From positions 1-23,960 of IMG/VR virus record IMGVR_UViG_3300037963_001837: a stretch of 23,960 nucleotides of DNA; one strand, written 5' to 3'. Position numbers and translations under genes: made by a program. Positions 5,451-15,710 of the stretch are shown here, piece after piece. Position 1 is the first letter of the stretch. Each line of letters begins with the position of its first letter. This DNA is from a virus. Under the pieces are notes generated by a model. The model did no database searches. It saw only the letters and a program-made list of their open reading frames with translations, and was not told the origin of the DNA.

Positions 5451-8400
5451 ATGGCTAAACAAGTAGAAGAAATACAAGATTTTAGTCAAGGTACTGTTAC
5501 TACTCCTTCGGAAAGAGATATAACTTCCGAAACAGCTGCTTATTCTCTTAATGTAGACCCTTTGACAGAAGATGGTAAATTAATAGGTGTTCCTACAGAT
5601 AGAATGGTTGCATCTCTCTCTAATAATATTCCTTTTCAACCATTAAACTATGGATTGCAATGGGGAGCTTCTGCTATAAGAATAGCAGATTTAACTCAAA
5701 TGCCAGAAGCTACTTTAGATGGGGAAGGTAGTAGGATAATATTTCAAGGGACTAGAGGTATTAATGAAATATTAAAATACACTTCATCTTATTTTGATTC
5801 AAGTCAAATTAAAGATACTTTACTTAATATTGAAGGTGGAATAGGAGATGGTGAAGTAGCAGGAGAAATAAGTAAAAATTGCACTACTCTTAGCGTAATT
5901 GGGCTTGCTTCTAAAAGAGAAGGTTTAATTAAAGATGGAGATGTAATAGCTTTAAGTTCAGAAACTTCTTCTAGTAATATACCTAAAACTATAGAATGGA
6001 TGCTTGTAACATCTGTTGACCAAATTTCTGAACTTATAACAGTTGAAAGAGGTTATTACAATAGTGAACCTGTTAAATATACATCTTTAAGTACTAATAC
6101 TAATATATATAGATTAGATGGTTTATTAGGTTGGTTAAATGTATCAGGATGGCAAACTAACTTTAAGAACAATCATATAGGTCAAAATCCTTGTATTATT
6201 TACGTAGCTAATGCAGGAGCTACATCAGCAGATAATCTAACTCATGATGCTACAAATAAAACTATTACCATCACACAAAATTCACTTGTCAATAATATAG
6301 GGGCTAATGACTCTTTAGAAGATTTAGTAAGAAATAATGATGTTATTAAAATAATTAATGCATCAGGTGGAGTAGCTACAGTTAAGATAGATTATGTTAC
6401 AGATGGTGTTATAAATTACTCCAGCATAAGTGGTAGTCTATCTACCCAAACATCTGGAAGTTATTGGATAGATTGTAATAAAATAGCTAATGGTAATTTT
6501 AGAGCATATGATACTAGCGCTGATGGCAAAGCTCCTTATGGATGGACTACTACTATTAATCCTTCTGGAACTGCAACATATGATGATGTTTATGCAGCAG
6601 ATACTAATAGTATAGGTTCACCTCAATTATCTACAACAGGCGGTATTACAGGGCTTAAAGGAAATGAAAGAGATACCTCTAATAGCAATTATGATTCAAC
6701 CGAGTCACCATTTTTAATTTTGTCAAATGCTAGAGATACCTCAATAGCAGATGTTACTTTAACAGATGCTATTGCTAAACTTGAAACAGACAATAGATTT
6801 AGAGTTTCTAATCCAGCTTTATTTTCAGAAGGTGATACTTTAGTATTATCACATGGAGTTGGGGTTACATTAGATAATACTAGTGGTGATGCATATACAG
6901 GAACTGATGATAATCCTTATTTACAAAATCATTATAACCCAGGATATATGTATGAAGCTTTAAATGTAGCTAGCTTTACAGATAATGATACTTTTGAAAT
7001 TAATGTTCCTACATCTATAGGTGGAAGTGGAATAAATATATCTATGAGATTAGAAGATACTTCAAGTGGAACTTTAACTTCAGCTGGAGCTAATGCATAT
7101 ATATCTGTATCTAATGAAGATGCAGCAGGTTCAAACGCTTCAGATGCTCAATTAGCTATTAATATAGTAGCAGCTATAAATGGATGTCCTGATGTCCAAA
7201 GAGTAACATATGGAACTACAGATGGAACAGGAGATACAACAACTGGTGTAGCAGGACTTAGTGCAGCAGTAAATGCAGAAACTAATACTAAAGTAGATAT
7301 ATGGCCTACTAATGGGGTTGCAGAAGAATATGTAAAAATTGAAAAAATAGAAGTCAGCCAAGATGCTGATGGAGATGCACAACCTGGATTTATAACAGTT
7401 AAAAGAGCTTATCATGGTAATTTACAAGCTCATACAGCAGGAGTATCTATAAAAAGAATTTTAAGAAATCAAATAAAACAAACTGTTGGAGCATCTGGAT
7501 TTGATTCTGTTCAAGAAGGCAAAAAATATAAATTAACATGGTGGGTAGCTGATGTTACTAAAGCTTGGTTAAAAAACAATGATTATCATTTAAAACCAAG
7601 ATTAAATTTTAAAATAGGATGTGCAGGAGGTTATGTACTAGGGGGAGAAAATTGGACTTCTAATAAAGAATTAGTAGGAGCAAATGGAGAAAAAGCTTGG
7701 CTTAATTCTGCTGATTATACTGTAACAACAGATAGTAATCCAAAAACAGAAAAAGGAGACTTAGGAGGTAGTATATATCATACTTGGGCTGGTAATAAAG
7801 ATATAACTAATGCATCTGCAACTGGATGGGTTAGAGGAGTTGTAAGTAGTAGATATCAAATAGGTTTAAATAATCTTCCTAAATTAGCAAGCTCAATATC
7901 TTTTGTTCAAGATTCAGGTACTACTCACAATGGTAACTGGACATTAGGCGATGCTTCTAATGAGAACTTTTCTAATGTTAATGGAAGTTCTACTTATGTA
8001 GAAACTCAACCTACTGCTTTATTACATTTAAGTGGCGCAATACATAATAAATCTATTATAGGTATTCCAAATACAAATGGAGACCAAGTTTATTATGCTG
8101 GAGTAAATGCATCATTAGCAGGAGAAACTGCCCCAAATACTGATGGTAGTGACCCCAAAAGAAGAGTTTATATAGAATTTGAAGATTTTGTAGGTGATTT
8201 AAGTTATGGAAATGACCATACTGATTGGCTTCGAAATGTTCAAATATTTTTGTCTGCTGCTGATGGAACGTTTGCTACATTTCATTTTCCACAAAATACA
8301 CCTAATGGTACTACTAATTTTATAGATGGAAAATCTGCTGGTGATGGAACGACAGTAGCAACTGGCGATGAACTTAGAGATAATGTAACTCAAGCATATG

Positions 8401-11400
8401 AAAGGAAATTTTATTTAATTCCAACAGATGGAGCAGAAGTAGGAGCATATAAAACTTTACCAACACAAATATCATCTGGAGGAACTTGGGTTGAAGACGG
8501 AACAGATAGTAAAGCAGGAGCTGTATTAGCTACTGGTGTTGCATGGGCTAAAGGATTAAAAACAGCTATAGAAAGAGTTTTTAATAATTACCAAGGTGAT
8601 GGTGTTACAAGATTTAATGTTTATAGAGATGGAGCTAAATTATGTATAGAGGATGCTATAGGAGGAACTATATCTAATACTTGGGTAGGTAAATATACAG
8701 ATTCAAATGGTAGTTATTACCAATATGATACGCTTCATGTAAGTCATTCATCTTCATGGCCTGGCATTAATAGAGGTTCTACTGAAGGCAAGATGCATTT
8801 TAGATTTTCTGTCCATGGTCATGAATATGATGAAACTGGCTATACATTATACAATCTTGACTGGGAAAGTATGTTGGAAAATAGTGGTCAAGGTGTTTGG
8901 GATACAGGGTCATCTGACCATAGAGGGTTTCTTAAAGGAGATGGCTTAGGGTTTAATTTAGGAGGAATAATAGAAGGAGGAGGGTATCCTGCTGCTGGTT
9001 CAGATATAAATAGTGTTAAAGAGTTTTTAACATGCTATCATATTGGAGCTGGCCCTACTGCAGCACAAGGAGCAACTAACTTAGATTTAGCTATAGAGCA
9101 TGCTAATGGACAAAATGGTCTTATTACTGGTAATGTAGCAAGTACAGACCAATTAACTTTAACAAGAACAGATTCTACTGGATTACAAACTATTGATACA
9201 GCTAGATTTCCAGATAGATTAGAAGCTGATTCTATAACAACATTTAGTGAAGGTGGAGTAGCAGATGTTAATTTTGAATTTTATACAGGGGTTAATAATG
9301 CTGATACAGGTTCAGGTAAAACCATTCTTTGGCATAAATGTGAATTTGCTTTTACACTACCTGATGACAAAGATATATCTACATTAGATGTATATTTTGA
9401 ATCTGATGGTGAAGTGTGGGGAACTAGAAATGGTGGAACAATAGGTTCTAGCGTAGTTGATAAATACTCATCTTTAATAGGTATAGATTCTATATCTTTA
9501 GTAGAAGATGTAGAGGTGCTTCCTTCAACAGGCGTTAATACAGAGATATCATCCTCTGCTACTATAAAAGACCCAGATGGAAAAGAATTATTAATATATC
9601 ATGACAAAGCTAACAATAATATAAATGTATTAGATGATTTTGGAGACCCTTTAGATGGACACACTAATATGTTTAGAGATACAGAGGGGATACCTTTTTC
9701 AATTTCTACAGATATAGACCCTGTTTTTACTAAAAATAATAGAGAGTTTCATATAGGAATGGGACCAGAACAAGAATCTGTTTGGGCTGGATATTTAAAT
9801 CACAAGCAATTTGGAACAGATTTGTCAAATACATTCTCTATTGAGCAAAGTAGTATCGGAAGCTATGATGCTCAAGGAGCTTATTCTATGGATAAAATAT
9901 CTATGGCAGGTTTTTGGTTATGCGAAGTAGGGGCTGGAGCAACTCCAGATGGAACAGGATGGAGATTATCTATACCTAAGTCTGAACATAATTTAGAAGT
10001 TGGTGACAAGTTAATATTAAATGGAGTTTCAAATAAAAGAACACATGAAAACTCAGGTTCTGTTGCGACATTAGATAACGATACATATGATGCTACATGT
10101 ATGTTTATGCATGATATTAGGACAAATACTAGCTCTAGTTCCAATCAAGATGCTGGAGATAGTATTACATCTATTACTGACAATTATATATATGTAGAAG
10201 ATGTACAAGCTGGATTAAATGGTCTTTCTGGAGATTTTGCAATACAAGTTTATCTTCCTTATTATTATGGGATATCACGTGATTCATTTAATATATTTAG
10301 AATTAATGGTAGCACTGGGGAAGTAACTAAATCTGAACTTTCATTTAAAGCTCAAAGTATTTGTGCTTCTTATTCTCAAGCTGCAGAAGAAGTAGGAGAT
10401 TCAGGAACTAGATTTCAAGGCGGAAGAGTATGGATTATAGAAAAATCAGCAGGACAAATACATAAAATAAACGTAGCTAAAACAAAATTTGAAAATTTTA
10501 CAAAAGAAGTTACAATTAGTCCTAATTGGTGCACTTGGTGGAGTAGTACAGAAGAAAATGCTTCTGATGACGAAATAGTGACAAAAGAAAAACCTCCTAC
10601 AGATAGAGGGCATATGTCTGATATAGTAGAGACATGGGGTTTAAAAGGCACTACAGATAGCCTTACTAATGATTCAGATACTAGGCTATGGGTTCAGTTT
10701 TATCCTAATACTGGTGGTTTTTTCGGACCTTTAGATAACTTTATTTATTGTGGAAATACAGATGGATTAGACCCAATATCTACTAATCATGTTAATTTTT
10801 GCAATAGAACAATTCCATTAATACATACAGGAGGAGGTACACAATCTAAGCTTGACCCTCATGATAGATATGGAAAATCTTTAGTTGACCTTCAAAACAA
10901 CCGTTCGACTTTAGGTAATGCTAACGATAGTTTAGTTCAAAGAGGTTCTTTGATAGCTAAAACAAAAAAACGTTCACATGATATTAGTCCTTCTTTTGAG
11001 AGATTTTGTTGGTATAACCCTGAGTATATAAATCACCATTGGGACTCAGACCCTAACGCTGATTTAAAATATATAAGAGAATTGCATTTTAAGAGAAATA
11101 ATGGTAACTGGAATCACGACTACCATGGTACATGGGATGGAGGAACGGGCTTTAGGAATTATGCAGAAAATATAGGATGGGATGATGACGCTCCTGAATT
11201 TAAAATGATTAGATATGGCTTAATTCCATTAGCTGATAATGATTTTGATGGAGTTATAGATGGAACAGGTTTGCCCGTAACTAGTGCTGCAAATGTTAAT
11301 ATAGGCTTTGTAAATGGAAAAGACTGTTCTAGTCATGCTGCTGCTGTTTTAATGCAAACTGAATCTAAATGGATTATGAATGGACAAGTTTCTGTATCTC

Positions 11401-14400
11401 AACCTCATAATGGTGCAGTAGCACAAGAATGGACACTTAGAGAGCAAATGGGGGTTCATCATTCTGGCGTTGGTTATTCTAAAACTTCTTTTCCTAAGTC
11501 AGTAGAATTGTTTAAACCAGATGCTTTTTTTATGGTAACATCTGATATTTGGAAGCAAGAAATAACAGCTGATAGCACAAGCTTACATACTGAAAATGCA
11601 GATGGAAATAGCAGGGGGGCTTGGATAATACCAGACAGTGGTAGTTATGGAGGTAAATTTAGTCATGCTTCTAAAAGCAATGCAAGTACAGATGGAGAGT
11701 TAGAACATTGGTCTTCTAGTGATGCTAGTGACCCTGATGCTGTTATATTAAAAGATAGAGTTCATTTATTTAGAACGGCAGACAAACATAATTTGACAAT
11801 TGGTAGTAACATTGTATTTAATTCTCCTGCTACAAATGTTGAACATTATAGTGCAGTATTTGGGTGTGATGGATGGCATAGAACTCCAGAGTATGCAGGT
11901 ATGTGTCCTATAGTAGGTATAGTAGATGAATATCATTTTTTAATAAATATAACTCACAATGGTAATGGAACAGGTACTTCTGCTGGTGCTGGTAGACCAG
12001 GAGGTAATACTTATGTAGATACTAATGGAGGGGAAACTGGAATACTTTACGATTTTATGCAATGGAGGTCTGGAGCTACAGAATGGAAAATTCAATCTGA
12101 TACTGGAACTAGTAAAGAAGTAAACCAAAATAGATATTTTGGAGGAAGGGTAGGAATTAGTGAAGAAAAAGTAGAAGGGGCAGGTGTTAGATTTTTCTCA
12201 GATGGAAATTTTATAGGAAACACACATTTTGCTACTGATTCTTCCAATAGCACAGACCAAATGTGGCAAAGACGTCAAGGTGTACATGTATTTCAAACTA
12301 GTTTATTAAGTTTTTGTCATGGTAGAATGATACGTCCTTTAGGAGACATGGATGTGTCTGGAGTAGCTAATTTTAATATAGATAATTCTATTTCTATGTA
12401 TATGCCAGTATCTCCTGTAAATTCAAAAGGATTAGCTCATTTTAACACAAACGCTTACACTTATTCTCCAAAAAGTATTTTATGTGGAACTAAATTATAT
12501 CTTTCTCAAAAAGATGGAGATGACACTAAAATATACAGCTTTGACTGGGATAATATAATGCCAGATACAAATAGAGCTACTTTTGAAGGTGTAGATTATG
12601 GAGAAAATACTGATATGTATTCTAGTCATAGAAGTTTTGGGACTTATGAACTAGGAGATAGACATAGTAATCATCGTAGACTTACAGCAGATATGAGTCA
12701 TTATAATATGCATGCAAGTGATGCTCATCATGAATCTGCAAAAGGTAGGTTTATATTGCCAGGACCTCGAAGTACACAAAGTTCAGATACTGGGATAGAT
12801 GGAGGAGCAAAAGATGCAGCTAATTCTCAAAGTTTTATGATACCAGGTGGTTTTATGATTAAACCTGGAGCTAGTAGATGGGATAGTCTTGGAAGTTATG
12901 CAGGCTTAGATGCAGTTGATAATACGAAACAAAGTCAATCAGGAGCAGCTGGTTTAATTCTTGGAGGAACTGTAACAGATTTAGCTAATGATAATGGAGG
13001 AGTAAATCATACTGGAGGCTCTTTATTTAGTCCTTGGCATGGTGATAATAGACATAGTCCTTATTTAAGAAAAGGAGGTTTAAATGACTTAGTTGCTATA
13101 TGGTCTTATACTTCCCCTCATAGAGAAATGAAACAAAAGCAAAAGACAAGTGGGACAGCAGTTAATAATTCTAATTTTAGCGAAAAATGGGCTTTGGGAT
13201 TAGGGAGAAGTGTTGCAAGAAAAGTGATAAGTTCTTATGCTACTTGTGGAGGTTATGCTGATGCTGTAACAGCGGGAACCCTTCATAAAGAAAGTCTTTG
13301 TAGTTATGATAATAATACAGCTAGATGGATAGTAGCTGCAGATGGAGAAGTAAATGACTCATATGCTGCTTTAGGATATTCTGGTAATAATATGTTAGTT
13401 ATGATTGATAATGCACATAGAGCTTGGTCTAATACGTGCGGAGAAGTATTTGTCAGAACTCATTACCCTTTACCAGGAACTCCAGGTGTTAATGCAGGTG
13501 AGTCTGTTACATTTATACAATCAAGAGATGCAGCTTTAGCCCCTGTTAGATTAGATTTAGAAAGATTACCAGCTTATCATGGCTATACTGGAGGTGGAGA
13601 TAAACCTATAGTAAGAGTTGAAGGGGTTCCAAATTCAGACCAAATAAAGATATTACAAGGAGTTCCTACAGAAGATTCTAGTCATGTAGGGGTTATAGGA
13701 AACGGTGAAAGTGATGGAGAGTATGCTATTACTATGCCTCCATCTTTACTACATACTGGTAATAAAGTTAGAATTACTGGAACTTCAAGTTATAATGGCG
13801 AATATACTTTTGCTTCAGATAGTGGCAACTTTCAGCTTGCTGATGGATATACTGGTAATTCAACTGCTGCTGAAGCTGGAAGAATGGAAATATTAGGAAG
13901 TGGAAATAAAGCTAATCCAGTCACATTAGAAGGAGTCGAAGGGTTAACTTTAGGCGGCAGAAGGGTTAACAATAGAAATAATGTAGGTAATGTAGCAAAT
14001 ACAGATACTGGTTCTGGATATTGGTATGACAGAATAATGGGCGTCACTAAAGGTGGAAAATTTAAAACAGGCTTTATTCATTCTTACTTTAGTCATTCTG
14101 CTTTTTATACTATTTATCAAAAAAATGCAAACAACAAATACAGGATATGGTATAACAATCAATATAATTACTGGAACTATAGTGAAGGGTCAACAACTTC
14201 TAATAGTTTATTAAAAGGCCCTGAAGGACATTTATTTGAAGCTGAAGTAGGTTTTTCTATTGAGCCTGGTTCTTCCTCTGGCTCAGGTAGTCCTAATTTT
14301 ACTGCACATGGTGATTATAGATGGAAAGTGTCTTTAGTTTATGATGGCTACCAAGAAGGTCCTTTAAGCGAAACAGCTTGGCCTTATAGTGTATCAGGAG

Positions 14401-15710
14401 GAGATACTTATAGTTCAATGAAAATAACTATGACTATTAAAGCTCCTGAAAAAAGATTAACTTCTGTTTGTTTATATAGAAAAAATGATGATAATGATTT
14501 ATATAGATTAGTAGAAGAAGTTAGTACTGAATCTGTTAAGTGGATATCTTCTAATAATGAACACACTATAACTATTACAGATGATGGAGGACTAGAAGCT
14601 ACTTTTGAATCAAGAGCAGGATATTCAGAGTTTTTAACAAATCCATATATTAATTATGGAATGGGAACATCAATGTCAGGATATCATTTTGTAGGAAACT
14701 GCAAACATCCGCAAATAAAAGATGCTTCTCATATGATTTTTAGGTCTTTGCCTGGTCAGTTTGATTTGTTTAATTGGGCTAATGATTTCTTGACATTGCC
14801 TTCAAAACCAACAGCAATGGCTAATTTTGCTGGTAGATTATATGTATTTGACGAAATAAATACTTACAGAATAAATCCTGAAACTTTAGTTATTGAGGAC
14901 ACATTTCATGGTTCTGGATGTGTAGATATGAGAAGTTTAATAATTACTGATTTTGGTATGTTTTATTGCGATAGAAATAATGCTTATATGCATAAAGGTA
15001 GTAATCCTGAGATAATATCTCGTTCTATTAAAAAAGGAGGAGGTTCAGATATAAGTAGTTTTAATATTTCTGATTTTAGTTGGGAACAAACTGCTGGTAA
15101 TCAACACTCAATGAATCCTTTGGTAGCATTTGATAATAAAAGAAATGCAGTTTTATTCTTTGTTGAAAAAACAGGAGATGAAAAAGTTAATCATTCTAGA
15201 TATTATTGTTGGGCTTATTCTATAATGCTATCAAGATGGGATTTATGGGAAGTTTCTACTGGAGATAATGGTGCTGGTGTATTTGACTCAAGTAAAGTTG
15301 TTGCTCCAAGTAGTGTTATTACAACTACAAAAGGAAAAACATTTGTTACTATGGGAGATTTTATAATAGACTTCTTAGGAGGAACTGCTACTAAACCTTG
15401 GCAATTTTTAAGTAAAAAACTTACAGTAGGACAACAAAGTCAAAAGAAAGTATGGAAAAATATTCAATTAATAGGGAATGATGATGATGTTATTACATCT
15501 GTAGGAGACCCTAAAGGAACTATATCTATAGCTATAGATGATACAGTTATATCTGGTTCAGATAGAGTATTTACAAAGGATTCTCCTGACGGAAAAGTAA
15601 CTATAAAAGGAACATCTAAAACTGGTAGGTATATGCAGTTTCTGTTAACTCAAATGGAATCTTCTGTAGATGCTTTTGGTATAGTCTTTAGAAGAAAAGG
15701 AATTAAATAA
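5451..15710 (+). CDS. Giant 3419-residue tail protein, nozzle/hub-like ends
   Basis: Very large, Gly/Ser/Thr/Asn/Asp-rich and poor in Cys, with almost continuous beta-strand pattern. The N-terminus (EIQDFSQGTVTTPSERDI, then NVDPLTEDGKLIGVP) and the last about 465 residues (from DYRWKVSLVYDGYQEGPLS at 2955, through NFAGRLYVFDEINTYRINPE at 3125-3144, to the end) resemble the two ends of beta-propeller tail proteins of short-tailed phages. Between them lie about 2,800 residues of extra beta domains, including at least four divergent copies of one module (near 448-525, 1506-1548, 2103-2179, 2758-2810) and two copies of an ITV-[EK]-R-[GA]-Y motif (near 196 and 650). A DNDFDGVIDG loop at 1929-1938 looks calcium-binding. 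It may form the tail nozzle with huge decorations that also bind the host. It ends TAATG into the next gene. Confidence 0.5.
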   Translation: MAKQVEEIQDFSQGTVTTPSERDITSETAAYSLNVDPLTEDGKLIGVPTDRMVASLSNNIPFQPLNYGLQWGASAIRIADLTQMPEATLDGEGSRIIFQGTRGINEILKYTSSYFDSSQIKDTLLNIEGGIGDGEVAGEISKNCTTLSVIGLASKREGLIKDGDVIALSSETSSSNIPKTIEWMLVTSVDQISELITVERGYYNSEPVKYTSLSTNTNIYRLDGLLGWLNVSGWQTNFKNNHIGQNPCIIYVANAGATSADNLTHDATNKTITITQNSLVNNIGANDSLEDLVRNNDVIKIINASGGVATVKIDYVTDGVINYSSISGSLSTQTSGSYWIDCNKIANGNFRAYDTSADGKAPYGWTTTINPSGTATYDDVYAADTNSIGSPQLSTTGGITGLKGNERDTSNSNYDSTESPFLILSNARDTSIADVTLTDAIAKLETDNRFRVSNPALFSEGDTLVLSHGVGVTLDNTSGDAYTGTDDNPYLQNHYNPGYMYEALNVASFTDNDTFEINVPTSIGGSGINISMRLEDTSSGTLTSAGANAYISVSNEDAAGSNASDAQLAINIVAAINGCPDVQRVTYGTTDGTGDTTTGVAGLSAAVNAETNTKVDIWPTNGVAEEYVKIEKIEVSQDADGDAQPGFITVKRAYHGNLQAHTAGVSIKRILRNQIKQTVGASGFDSVQEGKKYKLTWWVADVTKAWLKNNDYHLKPRLNFKIGCAGGYVLGGENWTSNKELVGANGEKAWLNSADYTVTTDSNPKTEKGDLGGSIYHTWAGNKDITNASATGWVRGVVSSRYQIGLNNLPKLASSISFVQDSGTTHNGNWTLGDASNENFSNVNGSSTYVETQPTALLHLSGAIHNKSIIGIPNTNGDQVYYAGVNASLAGETAPNTDGSDPKRRVYIEFEDFVGDLSYGNDHTDWLRNVQIFLSAADGTFATFHFPQNTPNGTTNFIDGKSAGDGTTVATGDELRDNVTQAYERKFYLIPTDGAEVGAYKTLPTQISSGGTWVEDGTDSKAGAVLATGVAWAKGLKTAIERVFNNYQGDGVTRFNVYRDGAKLCIEDAIGGTISNTWVGKYTDSNGSYYQYDTLHVSHSSSWPGINRGSTEGKMHFRFSVHGHEYDETGYTLYNLDWESMLENSGQGVWDTGSSDHRGFLKGDGLGFNLGGIIEGGGYPAAGSDINSVKEFLTCYHIGAGPTAAQGATNLDLAIEHANGQNGLITGNVASTDQLTLTRTDSTGLQTIDTARFPDRLEADSITTFSEGGVADVNFEFYTGVNNADTGSGKTILWHKCEFAFTLPDDKDISTLDVYFESDGEVWGTRNGGTIGSSVVDKYSSLIGIDSISLVEDVEVLPSTGVNTEISSSATIKDPDGKELLIYHDKANNNINVLDDFGDPLDGHTNMFRDTEGIPFSISTDIDPVFTKNNREFHIGMGPEQESVWAGYLNHKQFGTDLSNTFSIEQSSIGSYDAQGAYSMDKISMAGFWLCEVGAGATPDGTGWRLSIPKSEHNLEVGDKLILNGVSNKRTHENSGSVATLDNDTYDATCMFMHDIRTNTSSSSNQDAGDSITSITDNYIYVEDVQAGLNGLSGDFAIQVYLPYYYGISRDSFNIFRINGSTGEVTKSELSFKAQSICASYSQAAEEVGDSGTRFQGGRVWIIEKSAGQIHKINVAKTKFENFTKEVTISPNWCTWWSSTEENASDDEIVTKEKPPTDRGHMSDIVETWGLKGTTDSLTNDSDTRLWVQFYPNTGGFFGPLDNFIYCGNTDGLDPISTNHVNFCNRTIPLIHTGGGTQSKLDPHDRYGKSLVDLQNNRSTLGNANDSLVQRGSLIAKTKKRSHDISPSFERFCWYNPEYINHHWDSDPNADLKYIRELHFKRNNGNWNHDYHGTWDGGTGFRNYAENIGWDDDAPEFKMIRYGLIPLADNDFDGVIDGTGLPVTSAANVNIGFVNGKDCSSHAAAVLMQTESKWIMNGQVSVSQPHNGAVAQEWTLREQMGVHHSGVGYSKTSFPKSVELFKPDAFFMVTSDIWKQEITADSTSLHTENADGNSRGAWIIPDSGSYGGKFSHASKSNASTDGELEHWSSSDASDPDAVILKDRVHLFRTADKHNLTIGSNIVFNSPATNVEHYSAVFGCDGWHRTPEYAGMCPIVGIVDEYHFLINITHNGNGTGTSAGAGRPGGNTYVDTNGGETGILYDFMQWRSGATEWKIQSDTGTSKEVNQNRYFGGRVGISEEKVEGAGVRFFSDGNFIGNTHFATDSSNSTDQMWQRRQGVHVFQTSLLSFCHGRMIRPLGDMDVSGVANFNIDNSISMYMPVSPVNSKGLAHFNTNAYTYSPKSILCGTKLYLSQKDGDDTKIYSFDWDNIMPDTNRATFEGVDYGENTDMYSSHRSFGTYELGDRHSNHRRLTADMSHYNMHASDAHHESAKGRFILPGPRSTQSSDTGIDGGAKDAANSQSFMIPGGFMIKPGASRWDSLGSYAGLDAVDNTKQSQSGAAGLILGGTVTDLANDNGGVNHTGGSLFSPWHGDNRHSPYLRKGGLNDLVAIWSYTSPHREMKQKQKTSGTAVNNSNFSEKWALGLGRSVARKVISSYATCGGYADAVTAGTLHKESLCSYDNNTARWIVAADGEVNDSYAALGYSGNNMLVMIDNAHRAWSNTCGEVFVRTHYPLPGTPGVNAGESVTFIQSRDAALAPVRLDLERLPAYHGYTGGGDKPIVRVEGVPNSDQIKILQGVPTEDSSHVGVIGNGESDGEYAITMPPSLLHTGNKVRITGTSSYNGEYTFASDSGNFQLADGYTGNSTAAEAGRMEILGSGNKANPVTLEGVEGLTLGGRRVNNRNNVGNVANTDTGSGYWYDRIMGVTKGGKFKTGFIHSYFSHSAFYTIYQKNANNKYRIWYNNQYNYWNYSEGSTTSNSLLKGPEGHLFEAEVGFSIEPGSSSGSGSPNFTAHGDYRWKVSLVYDGYQEGPLSETAWPYSVSGGDTYSSMKITMTIKAPEKRLTSVCLYRKNDDNDLYRLVEEVSTESVKWISSNNEHTITITDDGGLEATFESRAGYSEFLTNPYINYGMGTSMSGYHFVGNCKHPQIKDASHMIFRSLPGQFDLFNWANDFLTLPSKPTAMANFAGRLYVFDEINTYRINPETLVIEDTFHGSGCVDMRSLIITDFGMFYCDRNNAYMHKGSNPEIISRSIKKGGGSDISSFNISDFSWEQTAGNQHSMNPLVAFDNKRNAVLFFVEKTGDEKVNHSRYYCWAYSIMLSRWDLWEVSTGDNGAGVFDSSKVVAPSSVITTTKGKTFVTMGDFIIDFLGGTATKPWQFLSKKLTVGQQSQKKVWKNIQLIGNDDDVITSVGDPKGTISIAIDDTVISGSDRVFTKDSPDGKVTIKGTSKTGRYMQFLLTQMESSVDAFGIVFRRKGIK
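6792..7025 (+). repeat. Internal module copy 1 of the giant tail protein
   Basis: Residues about 448-525. Core pattern: strand, 'F/L-x-x-G-D-T-L-V-L' turn and strand (SEGDTLVLSHG), variable loop, then 'D-N-D-T-F-E-I-N-V'. It matches the commonly seen phage module of the type 'GD-x-V-x-I-x-G ... tF-x-I'. Boundaries are approximate; the copies are too divergent to be seen at DNA level. Confidence 0.4.
9966..10094 (+). repeat. Internal module copy 2 of the giant tail protein
   Basis: Residues about 1506-1548: LSIPKSEHNLEVGDKLILNG, then SNKRTHENSG and ATLDNDTY. It has the same HNL-x-x-GD-x-L order as the other copies, with a shorter tail. Boundaries are approximate. Confidence 0.4.
11757..11987 (+). 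repeat. Internal module copy 3 of the giant tail protein
   Basis: Residues about 2103-2179: VHLFRTADKHNLTIGSNIVF, then a longer loop (GCDGWHRTPEY) and VDEYHFLINITHNGNGTGT. The HNL-x-x-G core is nearly the same as in copy 2. Boundaries are approximate. Confidence 0.4.
13722..13881 (+). repeat. Internal module copy 4 of the giant tail protein
   Basis: Residues about 2758-2810: LLHTGNKVRITGTSSYNGEY, then TFASDSGNFQLADGYTG. This is the copy closest to the widespread phage module with 'tGdkVrItGts-YNGeYt' followed by a strand containing 'F-x-L/I'. Boundaries are approximate. Confidence 0.45.

Noticed and set aside
7152-7415. 87-codon antisense frame rich in Ser, Ile, Cys and Tyr
   Set aside because: The composition is what the reverse strand of Gly/Ala/Thr/Asp-rich coding sequence gives; there are no domains, and the giant gene clearly codes on the + strand.
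11235-11253. DFDG in the giant tail protein as a second polymerase motif
   Set aside because: The sequence continues DFDGVID, not DFDGD, and there is no R-x-P or barrel context; a calcium-loop pattern explains it better.
13705-13896. 63-codon + strand frame inside the giant tail gene
   Set aside because: Out-of-frame Leu/Ile-rich shadow of the repeat module copy 4; nothing suggests an overlapping gene.
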